Below, in pieces: positions 32,046 to 41,645 of a DNA stretch of 64,000 nucleotides (position 1 is its first letter; each line of letters opens with the position of its first letter). Position numbers and translations under genes: made by a program. Source of the stretch: Ricordea florida. Lineage: Eukaryota > Cnidaria > Anthozoa > Corallimorpharia > Ricordeidae. The DNA is taken from positions 24,365,778 to 24,429,777 of the forward strand of contig OX453274.1 of NCBI GenBank assembly GCA_949710005.1, given 5' to 3'. Below the pieces are notes generated by a model, which saw only the letters and a program-made list of their open reading frames with translations, did not search any database and had not been told where the DNA came from.

Positions 32046-32502
32046 TTTTTTTTATCTTCAGTTCTGTATGCCCATCCACGTCTTTGATTTGCCATTCTTC
32101 GCTGGCTAGATCATCTCCAAATTCTTTTCGTAAGGCATAATCTACTCCTTTCATAACATCCCTTATAGTTTGGTAATTTCCTTCAGCCAGATAGACTGGT
32201 ACATAACCATTGAAATACCCGGGTTTATTTCGGTAGCTTTCAGTTCTGCGCTCCGGACTAAGTAAAGCCATAACTTTTCCTATATGATTGGGTTGAATCT
32301 TACTCTTGTCATCTGCGGGTTCAATATTTACCCACGAATGAGGGTAAACGATACCAGCTAAGGCAACTTCCCACTCACCATTCAATTCCAGCGTGTTGGG
32401 TAGAACCACTGTATATTCACTGGGTCCATTTTTGGGGAAGGTTGTGGTACTTGCATTACTTGGTAAATAGATATAAAAACTCGAAGGGGCTATTTCATTC
32501 AT
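32026..32502 (-). pseudogene. penton-like paralogue 3, N-terminal part before frameshift
   Basis: ATG at 32500-32502. Carries the N-terminal family block (FYIYLPSNAS, then W-E-V-A-L-A-G-I-V-Y-P-H-S-W). The frame runs into the A9 run near 32046-32054 and stops nine residues later, where its paralogues continue. Read with the entry at 31494. Confidence 0.6.
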
Positions 32503-33047
32503 GGTATAACGTGAGCCTTGTTGCGGAAATGAAGTGTTACTGCAACGGTTCCTGCATAGAATGGAACTTCTTTCTCTGCATCAAGCTTTAAAACAATCTC
32601 TAGTTCACGTAAACGATCCTCATACAGACTGTGATAGTGAATGTTTTCAATCACTTTGTGATCCTGAGTTCCTTGTGGAATATTGTCTGTAGGTGTGATC
32701 CATTGCAATACTCTCGACTTTTTAATCCCATCGAACCAAGGTTCAATATTTAAATTGGACTCGATCGAAAAAGTGTTGATAGGATCATAGTCAATCGGAC
32801 GATATCGTCTCCTTGCACCTTGCGGTGGAATAACATACAAGGTCCAAGCACTTTCACGAGGCATAATCACAAACATGATATGAGGAAGTGATATATCCAA
32901 TCTAAATCGCCTGTCCCTGTACGGTGCTCTAATGTTACCATTAAAATCTACAAAACCCATGATGCGGGCTAGAGCTAACGATATTCGAATGGAAGCACCT
33001 GGTTGAAGATCTAAACGATATCTTTCTGTGTCGTTTTCATAGCTCAT
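32499..33047 (-). CDS. penton-like paralogue 4, short form lacking the N-terminal block, 182 aa
   Basis: ATG at 33045-33047. The sequence begins in the middle of the family plan (SIRISLALARIMGFV aligns with the centre of paralogue 5) and ends with VAVTLHFRNK. The FYxxLPSN block is absent, so this is a 5'-deleted copy or a specialised short protein. It overlaps paralogue 3's ATG by 4 bp. Confidence 0.5.
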   Translation of the reverse strand: MSYENDTERYRLDLQPGASIRISLALARIMGFVDFNGNIRAPYRDRRFRLDISLPHIMFVIMPRESAWTLYVIPPQGARRRYRPIDYDPINTFSIESNLNIEPWFDGIKKSRVLQWITPTDNIPQGTQDHKVIENIHYHSLYEDRLRELEIVLKLDAEKEVPFYAGTVAVTLHFRNKAHVIP

Positions 33048-33065
33048 TTGAATCCCGTATTTTTC

Positions 33066-33848
33066 TTAAAAAAAAGACTGCTCCGCAAAAGCCTTAAACA
33101 TAACACGAAAGCGATAGGAATAAAAATCTTCCACATCAACAAGAGTGGATAACCAATCTTGTTCAATTTCACTATTCTTAACACTGAAATCCATATCCGC
33201 TTCTGTCATCTCCAGCATAGGTTGAAAGAACACGAGAAGCGGTTCACTCTCATCATCGTTATGAATCTCAAACAGAATATCTTCTCCTTTCTCTGTTATT
33301 TTGTAGATATCAGGGTAGGATGAGAAAGGTGCAAATTTCACATAACTTTTAGGTAGTTCTGGGTATTCCGGATGCTTTAGAGCCACAAAACCCAATATTC
33401 TTGCCATAGCTATTGGAATCTTCAAAACATATCCAGCTGGAAGGCTCCAACGCACCGTTCTTGATGTTGTAGGATAAGTGTAGTGCTGAAAGTAGTTATA
33501 TGTTGTTACACCACTACCAAGCAAACCATCTTTCATAGCAGCCACTATATGTTCAAAGATATTGTAGTAACCAGGATATGGTGCAGGGGATAATTTTTTG
33601 TGTACAAAAGGATTCCCTTCACCTGTACTATACTGCCAAGTAAGATCGCTGGTTTCATTGAGAATTATCTTCGCGGGTTGATGCCATGTTTTAAAAAAGG
33701 ACACTTCAGTAACTCCAACTTCCCATTCTCCTTGTAGCAGAATCTCTTGAGGCAATTCGATTTTGTAGTGATGCGGTCTGTTATCCCAATAGTGGTTGCT
33801 GGGAGTATTACTCGGAAGGATCAAGTAGAAATCCTCTCGGGCCAACAT
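33066..33848 (-). CDS. penton-like paralogue 5, 260 aa
   Basis: I start at the ATG at 33846-33848 (an upstream GTG is not favoured). It begins LAREDFYLILPSNTPSN, with W-E-V-G-V-T-E-V. The centre LKIPIAMARILGFV matches paralogue 4. It ends FKAFAEQSFF instead of the family's VTLHFR, so its C-terminus is divergent or truncated. Paralogues 5 and 4 together cover one whole family plan, which may mean one gene broke in two. Confidence 0.55.
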   Translation of the reverse strand: MLAREDFYLILPSNTPSNHYWDNRPHHYKIELPQEILLQGEWEVGVTEVSFFKTWHQPAKIILNETSDLTWQYSTGEGNPFVHKKLSPAPYPGYYNIFEHIVAAMKDGLLGSGVTTYNYFQHYTYPTTSRTVRWSLPAGYVLKIPIAMARILGFVALKHPEYPELPKSYVKFAPFSSYPDIYKITEKGEDILFEIHNDDESEPLLVFFQPMLEMTEADMDFSVKNSEIEQDWLSTLVDVEDFYSYRFRVMFKAFAEQSFF

Positions 33849-33891
33849 GTTCACATCAATGATTCAATAAGTATAAAAACTCTTTCTTTAT

Positions 33892-34961
33892 TTACACATC
33901 CTTCACATAACTAGCAGGAATCCATTGATCATATTTACTTGGCCAACCTCGCCATTTTACTAAATATTCCTTTCTACGCCCAGAACCGCGAGTATCAACA
34001 ATCTTCTCTATTTTGAAAAAGTCACTTTCCTTGCTTTGAACGCGCTCTAGTTCAGCTTCGTAAAACATCCCCTTTAACATTGTACCGTCATATTCCTTTA
34101 GTCTATAAGTGGGAACTGTGGTACGGTTACGCCTGGCTATGGTAAAAACTTCTTCTGTCCAATTGGGTGTATAACCCTTTGCAAAAACACCCTGTGCTTT
34201 AGCAATCCGTACTTGATCACCCACCTTGAACTTGTAACGCATTCTTTCTACTCGTTTCACAAAGTCATCTCCATACAAATAGTGCCATATCTCTTGAGCA
34301 TTTTCCTGAGTTACACGATCGGGTGCTGTGCCGATACTACGATGCGTAGAACTATTATAACTCTTCATCAGGTTATCTAACACATCCAGATAACGATAAT
34401 GATTCGCTTCAGTGAAATATCGCCACATGCGGGTCTTTATGGTTCTATTAAAACGCTCCACAATCTGTGCTTTTGTATCGCTGTATGTGACAAAATGTTG
34501 CACATGTTTGGATTCCAAAAACTTTTGAAACTGACGGTTTGTGAATTCACTTCCTTTATCCGTTTGTAAACGCTCTGGTACACGCCCATCTTCTTTAAAT
34601 ATGTGATCAAAAGCATCTACCAAACTTTTCCCCGTTTTGTCCTTCAAAGGTACAACCCATGCATACTTTGAAAGAATATCAATAACCGTTAAGAGATAAC
34701 GAAATCCATCATTTTCCCCTTTCAATGCTTGTACATCCACAAGATCTGCTTGCCACTGTTCATCCATACCGTTAACCACTACTCTGCTCCGTTTAAACTG
34801 CTTGCGCACAGGCTTGTGTAAGGTATACGGAACCTGCGATTCGAGCCATTTCCTCGATATCGATGGCTTGATTCCTTTTACGCGTGCGGTACCAACTAAT
34901 CGCTTGGCGCCAACAAATGCAGCAGGTTTTCCTGGCGTGTAGTATAACCTTTCTAACATGG
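33892..34961 (-). CDS. retroviral-type integrase with chromodomain, ~355 aa
   Basis: The frame is open up to 35034. I prefer the ATG at 34959-34961 (LERLYYTPGKPAAF...) because the upstream stretch overlaps another ORF and is low-complexity Lys. An ATG at 35026-35028 is the alternative. DDE core: Asp72 (QADLVD), Asp134 (LQTDKGSEF), Glu168 (AQIVERFNR). Residues ~312-353 form a chromodomain (FKIEKIVD, then EYLVKWRGWP and DQWIPAS), which could steer integration to methyl-histone marks. It integrates the element and makes the 6-bp duplication. Intact. Confidence 0.88.
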
Positions 34962-35137
34962 GTATGGCCTGTCGTTCCGTCTTCCATTTCTTCTGTTTCC
35001 GCCGCATCTTCATATTCTTCTTGGTCATCAACAATCTCGATCACAACTCCTTTACAACAGGCGATATGGCACTTGATGCGCTTAAACAAGTTTCTAAAAG
35101 TAACAGACGGTAGAGCTCCGCGCCCCATGCAAGGCAT
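34793..35137 (-). CDS. small Cys-rich/acidic ORF overlapping integrase, up to 114 aa
   Basis: ATG at 35135-35137. The first ~55 residues look deliberate: a basic, Cys-rich start (FKRIKCHIACCKGVVIEIV) followed by an acidic EEYEDAAETEEMED run. The rest is antiparallel in style to the integrase frame and may be only overlap. The integrase probably starts inside or after it. Function unknown. Confidence 0.4.
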   Translation of the reverse strand: MPCMGRGALPSVTFRNLFKRIKCHIACCKGVVIEIVDDQEEYEDAAETEEMEDGTTGHTHVRKVILHARKTCCICWRQAISWYRTRKRNQAIDIEEMARIAGSVYLTQACAQAV

Positions 35138-35162
35138 TGTAACACTAATAAGGCTTAATCAT

Positions 35163-35492
35163 TTATGGTGCTCTTATGTAGTTGTACATGTAGATCACCA
35201 GCAACCACGGCAAACTGGGTAGTGACATGTTTTGTTCCCTTATCCATTCCAACATGTACCTCTTTCGTGAGGGTGGTAATGATAAAAAGTCAAGCATTCG
35301 TATATACACTGCAACATGACTCCAATAAACAGGTTTCGTTTCTTCTACTTTTCTCCAACAGTTCTTTAGTTCCGAGACTGTATAAGGATAACAGCAACGG
35401 GGAATGTTCAACAGTTCGGTTCTCACTAACCGATCTATCTCTGGTTCTATCCTTGCAATTTTACGCACGAGAAACAGCTTTATCCTTTTCAT
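35163..35492 (-). CDS. unknown small protein, 109 aa
   Basis: ATG at 35490-35492. Helical, with two Cys and many aromatic residues (PVYWSHVAVYIRMLDFLSLP). No domain recognised. It lies between PolB and the integrase; the 42-bp direct repeats at 35500-35610 are immediately upstream, so they may be its leader. Confidence 0.4.
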   Translation of the reverse strand: MKRIKLFLVRKIARIEPEIDRLVRTELLNIPRCCYPYTVSELKNCWRKVEETKPVYWSHVAVYIRMLDFLSLPPSRKRYMLEWIREQNMSLPSLPWLLVIYMYNYIRAP

Positions 35493-35499
35493 ATCCTTT

Positions 35500-35610
35500 T
35501 CGCTCTTCGTGAGATCCGTCGTTACCAGAAATCAACAGAACTATCAATAGGAGAGAAGAAAATACCTGTCGCTCTTAGAGAGATCCGTCGTTATCAGAAA
35601 TCATCTGAAC
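35500..35610. repeat. two 42-bp direct repeats upstream of the 109-aa ORF
   Basis: TCGCTCTT(C/A)G(T/A)GAGATCCGTCGTTA(C/T)CAGAAATCA... at 35500-35541 and 35569-35610, about 88% alike, spaced 69 bp start to start. It could be a duplicated promoter or leader element. Confidence 0.7.
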
Positions 35611-35765
35611 ATTTTCGAATTGACTGGGCTGCCAAAGGAAACGAAGAAGAAGAACAGAGACAAAACGGTATCCATAAAACCTAGATGAGCTCCCAACGGA
35701 ACCGAAAAAAGAAATGATAATATTCACTAAAAAACACCTTATTTCACTTTACTTTGCCTGTCAGT

Positions 35766-36612
35766 TCAATACCCGTAGGGTAATGTGTCATAATCTTCTA
35801 TGATTACACGCTTGTCATATACAAGCTTATATCTCTTGTCTTGTGCTTGAGTAATCACTTGTTTGCTCTTCTTGTTACGCATGATCTTGTGAGGATTGTG
35901 AACTGTAACGGGTTCACATTGTTCACTTCGTACCATGTCCACCATACTATGAAAGTTTACTTTTTCTGCAGTTCGCACATTTAAGGTGAATCCACGAACC
36001 TTGCATACAACTTTTCCCTTGTATGTTTTATAAGCATAATTTTTGGGGCCAGCTGATACAAATGTTACAATATGATCGTTACTGTCCAGCTCGTTGGTGA
36101 GTTCCCCCAAGTAATCACCCAGTACAGGTTCCCATTGACCTCTTTCTGAGATATATATGATACTGTCTGTATCATAATAACAGACTCTCTCACCCAGCTT
36201 TGCCATGACACGATATAATTTCATTCTTGCCTGAGCTGTGGTGAATGCAGCTAACACCACATTTGTTCTGTCAGAAGCTTCCACGAAATCATTCTCTTGA
36301 GTATAGCAAACTTCCACCATTTCATCAGCAACAAGATGAACATCTTTTATACTCACACTGGCGCTCGTAAACAGCTCAAAGTAACGCTTTACATCGTTGA
36401 TCACTTCTAACTTAGGTCTGTTTGGACGCTGCCCAAGCTTTCCCCACATATTATTTAAGATTTGTTTCCAGACGCTTCTTGCCCCTGCATTATGTTGAAT
36501 GTGTTCTCTTTCCAAGCGAATTCCCTCATGCTCATAATATTCTTCAATATATCTCGTTTTGTCATCCTCGTTTGTACACCAGCTAGGCCAGCCTGAGGCT
36601 TCTTGTTTTTTT
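35766..36612 (-). pseudogene. PolB, C-terminal part (palm/thumb) after frameshift
   Basis: Contains polymerase motif B (WKQILNNMWGKLGQ) and motif C (YYDTDS), and ends DTLPYGY, the typical end of Polinton PolB. The frame is open upstream to an A7 run at about 36606-36612, where it loses register with the part at 36583-38316. Protein-primed family B polymerase that copies the element. The shift removes motifs B and C from a continuous product. Confidence 0.8.
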
Positions 36613-38350
36613 CTTTAAGAACATGTTGATGTACTCTTTAAACAGAGTTTGACTCTTTTGTTCGAAATGCCATACCTCATGTAACCGAACAACACGATAA
36701 CCCATTTCACGAGCTAACTCCAGTTCTAAGCTCACCCATGTTCCGGTAAATGTTCTCTCTTCATCTGTGTGTTGACAGGGAGTTTTCTGTAACGCTTCAG
36801 CACAGGTGCGACACAGTGCAAACATAAGCTTGTTATTGCTCTTGAAGGGTAGTACTGGGTGATACAATCCCCGAGGTGCGAGAACATCACACTTGATGAT
36901 TCCAAAATACTGACTGATTTCTGTAGGATCTAAATTGTCCGTGATTATTCTGGGATGTCCTATTGGATACAACCCGTTCTTGTTAATATCAGGATACAAA
37001 CTCGTAAAGTCCACATACTTCATCTTCTTATTCTCAACAAGCAGCTTTGTAGCATTTGTTCTACCCCCGTAGAATGCATCTCGTGGATTCAGAGGTGAAA
37101 CAAACTGTAATGTATCCACGAATGTTTTCACTTCCTTATCCTCTTTTAGCATCTTTCGCCACTGACATTCCCACATCTCCACCACTTCCATTCCTTGTTT
37201 CTTTAGATAATCTGTTCTTTCCAATGTGTGCTGATAAAGCTCATACATGGAACACTGATTTATGGGGTTTATGGTAGTACCGGGAAAACACCTTATACAC
37301 CCATGATAAAAACAACCATGAAATTCGTAGGCTGTATGAGTGGCTTCACAATATCCATCCAACAGGTAAGGACCCACTCTCTTCTCTCCCTCGTTTCTAC
37401 CATGACGAATGAAAACATTGTCCTTTTGTGCCATATGAGCAAGCCATTGATAAGCACAGTGTGATTGATTTGCTTTCTTTCTGTAGCCAAGATGAGGAAT
37501 AATTGCGATGGTTTTTTCTTTCAGAAACATAGAACGAAAAATTAAATTACATAACGATGCTATAGTCATGCTTTCTTTAAAAGGGTGGATATGACACAAT
37601 CCTTTCACGGTGTTGATAAAATGACAGCAACATCGACGCAGAATGTCCACATCTGAACGACAATAACTCACGAGTTCTTCTTGCATGCGAAATTCCACTT
37701 TCTTTGCTTCTTGTTCTTTATGCCAGTTAAGGAATGCTTTACGCACATCTGGTTTCATACCTTCAGGATCATAGTACTCAACAGCAGGAATCGGTCCCAC
37801 ATAGTGCTGATTTTCTTCTGTGTTGAAAAAATGGGGAAAATATCCTTTCTTCAATTCTTGTAAACCAAATGTTTTGGGTAACTTTGCAAGGGCCATAGGA
37901 AAAAAATTTAAACTGTCAATGAAACGTATCCCCACATCTGGAACTCGCATCTCCATGATCTTAGCTCCATTCATGATAAGAGTTGGTTTGATATTGTTCT
38001 TGTACAAGTAATCCAAAATAAAGTAGGAGTCATATTCTTTAAAATTATGTGCAATACAAGTTGATCCTGGCATCTCGTCAAATAACCATTCACAAAAAGC
38101 TTTACATGTTTTAAAGATCCATTCCTTTCCATGTTGATCCTGCACTACCACAAGGTTAGGTACATGTTTGCCTGTGTTCTGTGTACACTCAAAATCGAAA
38201 AACAAATACAAATCCTCTTCATCATCCCCTCTTTTTCTCTTTTTCTTCTGTTTCGGTACTTGCATGTAGCACTGATGATCTTTTTCAACAAACTTGTTAC
38301 AAACATGACACATCAATTCCCCACATTTATGTATCTTGGATCCCGCCGAG
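36583..38350 (-). pseudogene. PolB, central part (exonuclease and motif A)
   Basis: Shows a Cys/His cluster (ELMCHVCNKFVEKDHQC), ExoI DFE, ExoII with the Asp of KEYDSYF, ExoIII YCRSD, an HGC...HGC insertion seen in Polinton PolB, and motif A DFTSLYP. The frame stops at 36583 after the A7 run. On the other side it is out of register with the N-terminal part, with the shift near 38334-38350. All proofreading residues are kept, so decay is recent. Confidence 0.82.
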
Positions 38351-39506
38351 TTCGATCTAACATCTTACCACAATCTTTACATTTCAGATACTGTTTGCAA
38401 ACAGAGATTCCCCCTTGTGACCCCATTCGACGATGATTCTCAAAACAACCAGGTCCTTGAAATGACCTTCTACAATAAGCACAATATATCCATGATGATA
38501 TATCCCCAGAGCAACCTTCTTGAAAACAAGATAAGCATTTCTTCTTGCAACGATGATGTCTTCCCTCTTCGGTGTTATAACCCTTTTCGCATTCTAAACA
38601 ATAATAAACGCGCCCCATGAATCCAGGCATGGATGTAATCAAATCAAAGTGACCATCATGTAAATATAAGTAAATGACTTTTTCCTTGGTAGGTCCCTTG
38701 TAAATGATACTGTTAAATTGCTCTGCACTAATAATGACCAATTGGTACTCTGGCAAGATGGCTTGAAATTTCTTCGCTTCTTCAATACCACATGCTTGTA
38801 AAGGAACGCCCGCTCGTTCATGTAAACTTAAAGCTCTTTCTCGTTGAATAGGTCTTCCCTTGTGAATTATATCGTATTTCGGATCTTTCTCTAGTCTGGC
38901 AATTCCCACCACGATAGCTCTTGCCATACACAATTCATCTTTATTCCTGATACGAATAAAACATTTCTTCTCCTTTAATCGTTTTCCCATGTTAATCACT
39001 TTCCTTCTACCACCCCCAGTAGGAAGAGCAACATGTACTAGATTCACATCAAATCTTTGATTCGCATACAAATCCTCATATGATTGCAGGACTCTTTCCA
39101 CCTCAAACATTACTCTCTGTGCTGTAAAATGTTCCACAGGCATGAAAGGTAAACTGATCGGAGAGGTTAGTTCTCGTGTTTGCATAACAAATCGAACTTG
39201 ATCTCGTGCATTCATTCCTCGTGTCATGTCAGTGATAGCACTTTCCAACACACCATTTAAGTTACTTGTTCCTTCTCGAACGGATCTTGCTTCGGGAATA
39301 TCAATGGTTAAGTGATAATCAACCCCAGTTGTCTTGAATTTCGGAATGTTACGCCTATTCTGTTCCTTTAGAGTATATCGACCTCTTTCTTCTACTTTCT
39401 TCCTTTTACCTCCAACTTGTTCACTAAAAAATATAAATATAATAGTTCTTTTAGAAATCGAACATATCCCACTCAAAAGCACCCGGTTGAATAACCCAAT
39501 CATCAT
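38313..39506 (-). pseudogene. PolB, N-terminal part with zinc ribbons
   Basis: The frame is open from 39506. The first ~27 residues overlap the next gene's C-terminus and look non-coding; an acceptor-like ATTTTTTAG near 39420 hints that coding starts with EQVGGKRKKVEE via a splice. The body carries a CARAI...-type basic region and two Cys clusters (YYCLECEKGYN; KKKCLSCFQEG, IYCAYCRRSF, CKDCGK) as in N-terminal extensions of Polinton polymerases. The frame ends at 38313, out of register with the exonuclease part. Confidence 0.7.
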
Positions 39507-40089
39507 TCATAACTTGCCCCTCTCTTTCTTGTTCTTGCTGTTGTAGTTGTTCTTCAAGTATGGCTACTGCTTGAAGTAATTCCTGCTTTGATTCTTCACT
39601 CTCCTCCTCAAACTCATCATCCACAACAAGACGATCATCATCACTATCATCATCATCCCCCTCAAACTCAAAATAATCATCATCACCAATAACATCATCA
39701 TCATCATCATCATCATCATCACTCTCCTTTTCACCTTTGATCATCAAACTCAACAACACATTTTCCAGATCCGGTCGATTGAACTGATAATTTACCCATT
39801 CCTTATTACATTGAAGAACTTCCTGAGTTGTAAAACCCAAAATACAACATGATTTTAACCATGAAGTAACAACATTAGATGACTTCACACAATTCACTGC
39901 TTTTCCAATAAACTTTGAAATCTTGTGTTCATCCTCCATGTTACAACTATGGTCTTGTTCATATGAACTCCTATGGGAACATCCATAACAGGCTTCATTT
40001 GCTAAGACTTTAACCTTATCCCAAACACACTCACAAAACACTCGCCAAAATTGAGCTTCCACACTCTTTTCATTTTCCGGTTCATGCAT
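39451..40089 (-). CDS. acidic protein with Cys-rich N-terminal half, 212 aa
   Basis: ATG at 40087-40089, 47-54 bp downstream of a minus-strand TATA box. The N-terminal ~115 residues hold several Cys/His; then come ESDDDDDDDDDV and further Asp/Glu runs; the C-terminus is Gln/Glu coiled-coil (LEEQLQQQEQEREG). It could be a regulator or a replication cofactor next to PolB, possibly spliced to it. No family recognised. Confidence 0.55.
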   Translation of the reverse strand: MHEPENEKSVEAQFWRVFCECVWDKVKVLANEACYGCSHRSSYEQDHSCNMEDEHKISKFIGKAVNCVKSSNVVTSWLKSCCILGFTTQEVLQCNKEWVNYQFNRPDLENVLLSLMIKGEKESDDDDDDDDDVIGDDDYFEFEGDDDDSDDDRLVVDDEFEEESEESKQELLQAVAILEEQLQQQEQEREGQVMNDDWVIQPGAFEWDMFDF

Positions 40090-40410
40090 CTTTCCAGTTT
40101 CACAACTTGTGATATCAAATGGTACCCATAGCTCTTTTTTATACCCTATTCACACTAGAACCTCACCCTGTTTTACCAGTCTTTTTCTAGTTAACCCGGT
40201 TTTCTTTTAATTATTCTGCTTTTTCGGAGGGGGGTACCCCCCACCCCCCTCCCTGTTTCTGACCACGCACTCGTCAAACCGGTTTTTTTCGAGCCCTATA
40301 TAACTGAGCACCCGCTCCAGGCTCATCACTTTTACTTGGCTGGTCTTTACGAGTGCAAGCAAGGTTTTTACTAGTTACTTCAAGGTTTTTTACTCCTTTC
40401 CTGCGGAAAA
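40090..40410. promoter_or_regulatory. divergent promoter with TATA boxes on both strands
   Basis: Minus-strand TATAAAAAAG at about 40136-40145 faces the acidic-protein gene. Plus-strand TATATAA at 40297-40303 faces the RING gene. CGTCAAACCGGTTTTT at 40272-40287 repeats a word found in both terminal repeats (45923-45937, and inverted at 21428-21440). A G-rich/C-rich stretch lies at 40228-40250. Confidence 0.65.
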
Positions 40411-41196
40411 ATGCCCAAACGAAAGATGCAAACCCGTTCATTTCGTGCTAAGAGGCGCCTCAACTTTGATGAACCAGGTGAATCATCTACAACATCTAAT
40501 GATCATCCTTCATTGAATGTTGTAGATGAGACTGTACCAGCAACACCAGTTGAGGATGCAACAACAGCAGCACCGACTGAGGATGCATCTGAGAATCAAT
40601 CTTCCCCATCTGAGAATGATTCTTCCACACCAGTTCCACCTCCCACACCTGAGGAAAGTGATCATCGATCTTACACAACTGAGGAGGCAGAGGATACTGA
40701 TGATGGTGAACTAGCTGCTAACGAAAACTTGGGAGCTTCCAATAGCAGTTCTGCCAGTACTAATAATGCCAACAACGGTGATGCTGAGCAGCAAAGGGAT
40801 ATCCCAAGAGATCCACCCGTTGCTGGACCTTGCCTGGTATGCTTTGAGGGACACGAATCCCCACCCACACCGTGTTGCAGAAAGCCTCTATGCGATCGCT
40901 GCCTACATCAATGGCTGGATAGCCGCCGATTTGACTGCCCACACTGTAGGAAACAGTTTCCTTCAACTTATATCATGGTATCGGAACAGGCTACCGATGC
41001 TTTGCTAGCTGACCCTGAATTTCAGCGCAGTATTCGTTTGGTAAGAGTAAGATTAAGACAAGTAAGAAGAAGAGCAAACATAACCCTTTCTATTTCTATG
41101 ATATGTGCTTTTATTGTACTACTTATAACACTGTACTACTTATATCGGTATATAAGAAATTTAGAATCTCGTTTAAACAATTTAGAATATCGTTAG
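40411..41196 (+). CDS. RING-finger, C-terminally membrane-anchored protein, 261 aa
   Basis: ATG at 40411. Residues 1-20 are basic (MPKRKMQTRSFRAKRRLNF); 25-135 are disordered Ser/Thr/Glu/Asn. A RING follows: C141, C144, C156, C161, C164, C176, C179, with Lys at the usual His position and H166 nearby, so zinc binding is atypical. Residues ~224-248 are a transmembrane helix (ICAFIVLLITLYYLYRYI). It is probably an E3 ubiquitin ligase acting at a membrane. Three GTAAGA donors, all phase 0, lie after residues 210, 212 and 217, before the helix. The 19 downstream cassettes would replace the anchor if spliced. Confidence 0.78.
   Translation: MPKRKMQTRSFRAKRRLNFDEPGESSTTSNDHPSLNVVDETVPATPVEDATTAAPTEDASENQSSPSENDSSTPVPPPTPEESDHRSYTTEEAEDTDDGELAANENLGASNSSSASTNNANNGDAEQQRDIPRDPPVAGPCLVCFEGHESPPTPCCRKPLCDRCLHQWLDSRRFDCPHCRKQFPSTYIMVSEQATDALLADPEFQRSIRLVRVRLRQVRRRANITLSISMICAFIVLLITLYYLYRYIRNLESRLNNLEYR
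41041..41067 (+). other. three phase-0 splice-donor candidates in the RING gene
   Basis: TTG/GTAAGA (GT at 41041), AGA/GTAAGA (41047) and CAA/GTAAGA (41062). Each GT begins a codon of the RING frame. The third has the best consensus. All downstream cassettes open in phase 0, so any of the three gives in-frame fusion. Confidence 0.6.
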
Positions 41197-41227
41197 TGAT
41201 AAAACTTTTTTCCATTTTCTTTTATAG

Positions 41228-41413
41228 ACTTATAACGAACTCGTTCTTTATCTAATGGATAAACAGCAGAGATATGTAGCATCTTCATTTATTGAACGCG
41301 TAACTCTAAATCTATTACAAAAGGCAATATGTATAGGTATGGATTGTTGGTTTGCCTGCAAACCTCTGCAGTATTATGAAAGAAAAGTTCTTTTTGATTC
41401 ACTCTGCTTTTAA
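41228..41413 (+). CDS. cassette 1 (acceptor-led tail exon), 61 aa
   Basis: Opens right after CATTTTCTTTTATAG, phase 0, stop TAA. Reads TYNELVLYLMDKQQRYVASS... The first Met is ten codons in. The first acceptor lies 160-190 bp beyond the RING-gene donors. Confidence 0.6.
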   Translation, partial: TYNELVLYLMDKQQRYVASSFIERVTLNLLQKAICIGMDCWFACKPLQYYERKVLFDSLCF

Positions 41414-41425
41414 TTTTTGTTATAG

Positions 41426-41629
41426 GCACTGGTTAAACTAAAAGCAACCAAATCTACCCTTAAATATAGAGTGTTACTGCAAAACACACCTGTTTCCGAT
41501 CCTTATAGATTTTTTTATAACTATTACATGATACGAGAGCTGTTAGAGAGTGCTACTCATGAAGATGCCGTTGTAACACCAGTTTTTATAAAAGAAGTTA
41601 TAGATATATTGTGGATGCTTCGTTGTTGA
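41426..41629 (+). CDS. cassette 2 (acceptor-led tail exon), 67 aa
   Basis: Follows TAATTTTTGTTATAG, phase 0, stop TGA. Reads ALVKLKATKSTLKYRVLL..., with no Met until residue ~39. Rich in Tyr and Leu; no domain. Confidence 0.6.
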   Translation, partial: ALVKLKATKSTLKYRVLLQNTPVSDPYRFFYNYYMIRELLESATHEDAVVTPVFIKEVIDILWMLRC

Positions 41630-41645
41630 TTTTGTTTTGGCAAAC

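Noticed and set aside
32040..32060. Programmed -1 frameshift at the A9 run
   Set aside because: A -1 shift gives the wrong register for the downstream frame; the needed change has the sense of +1. A classical slippery site does not explain it.
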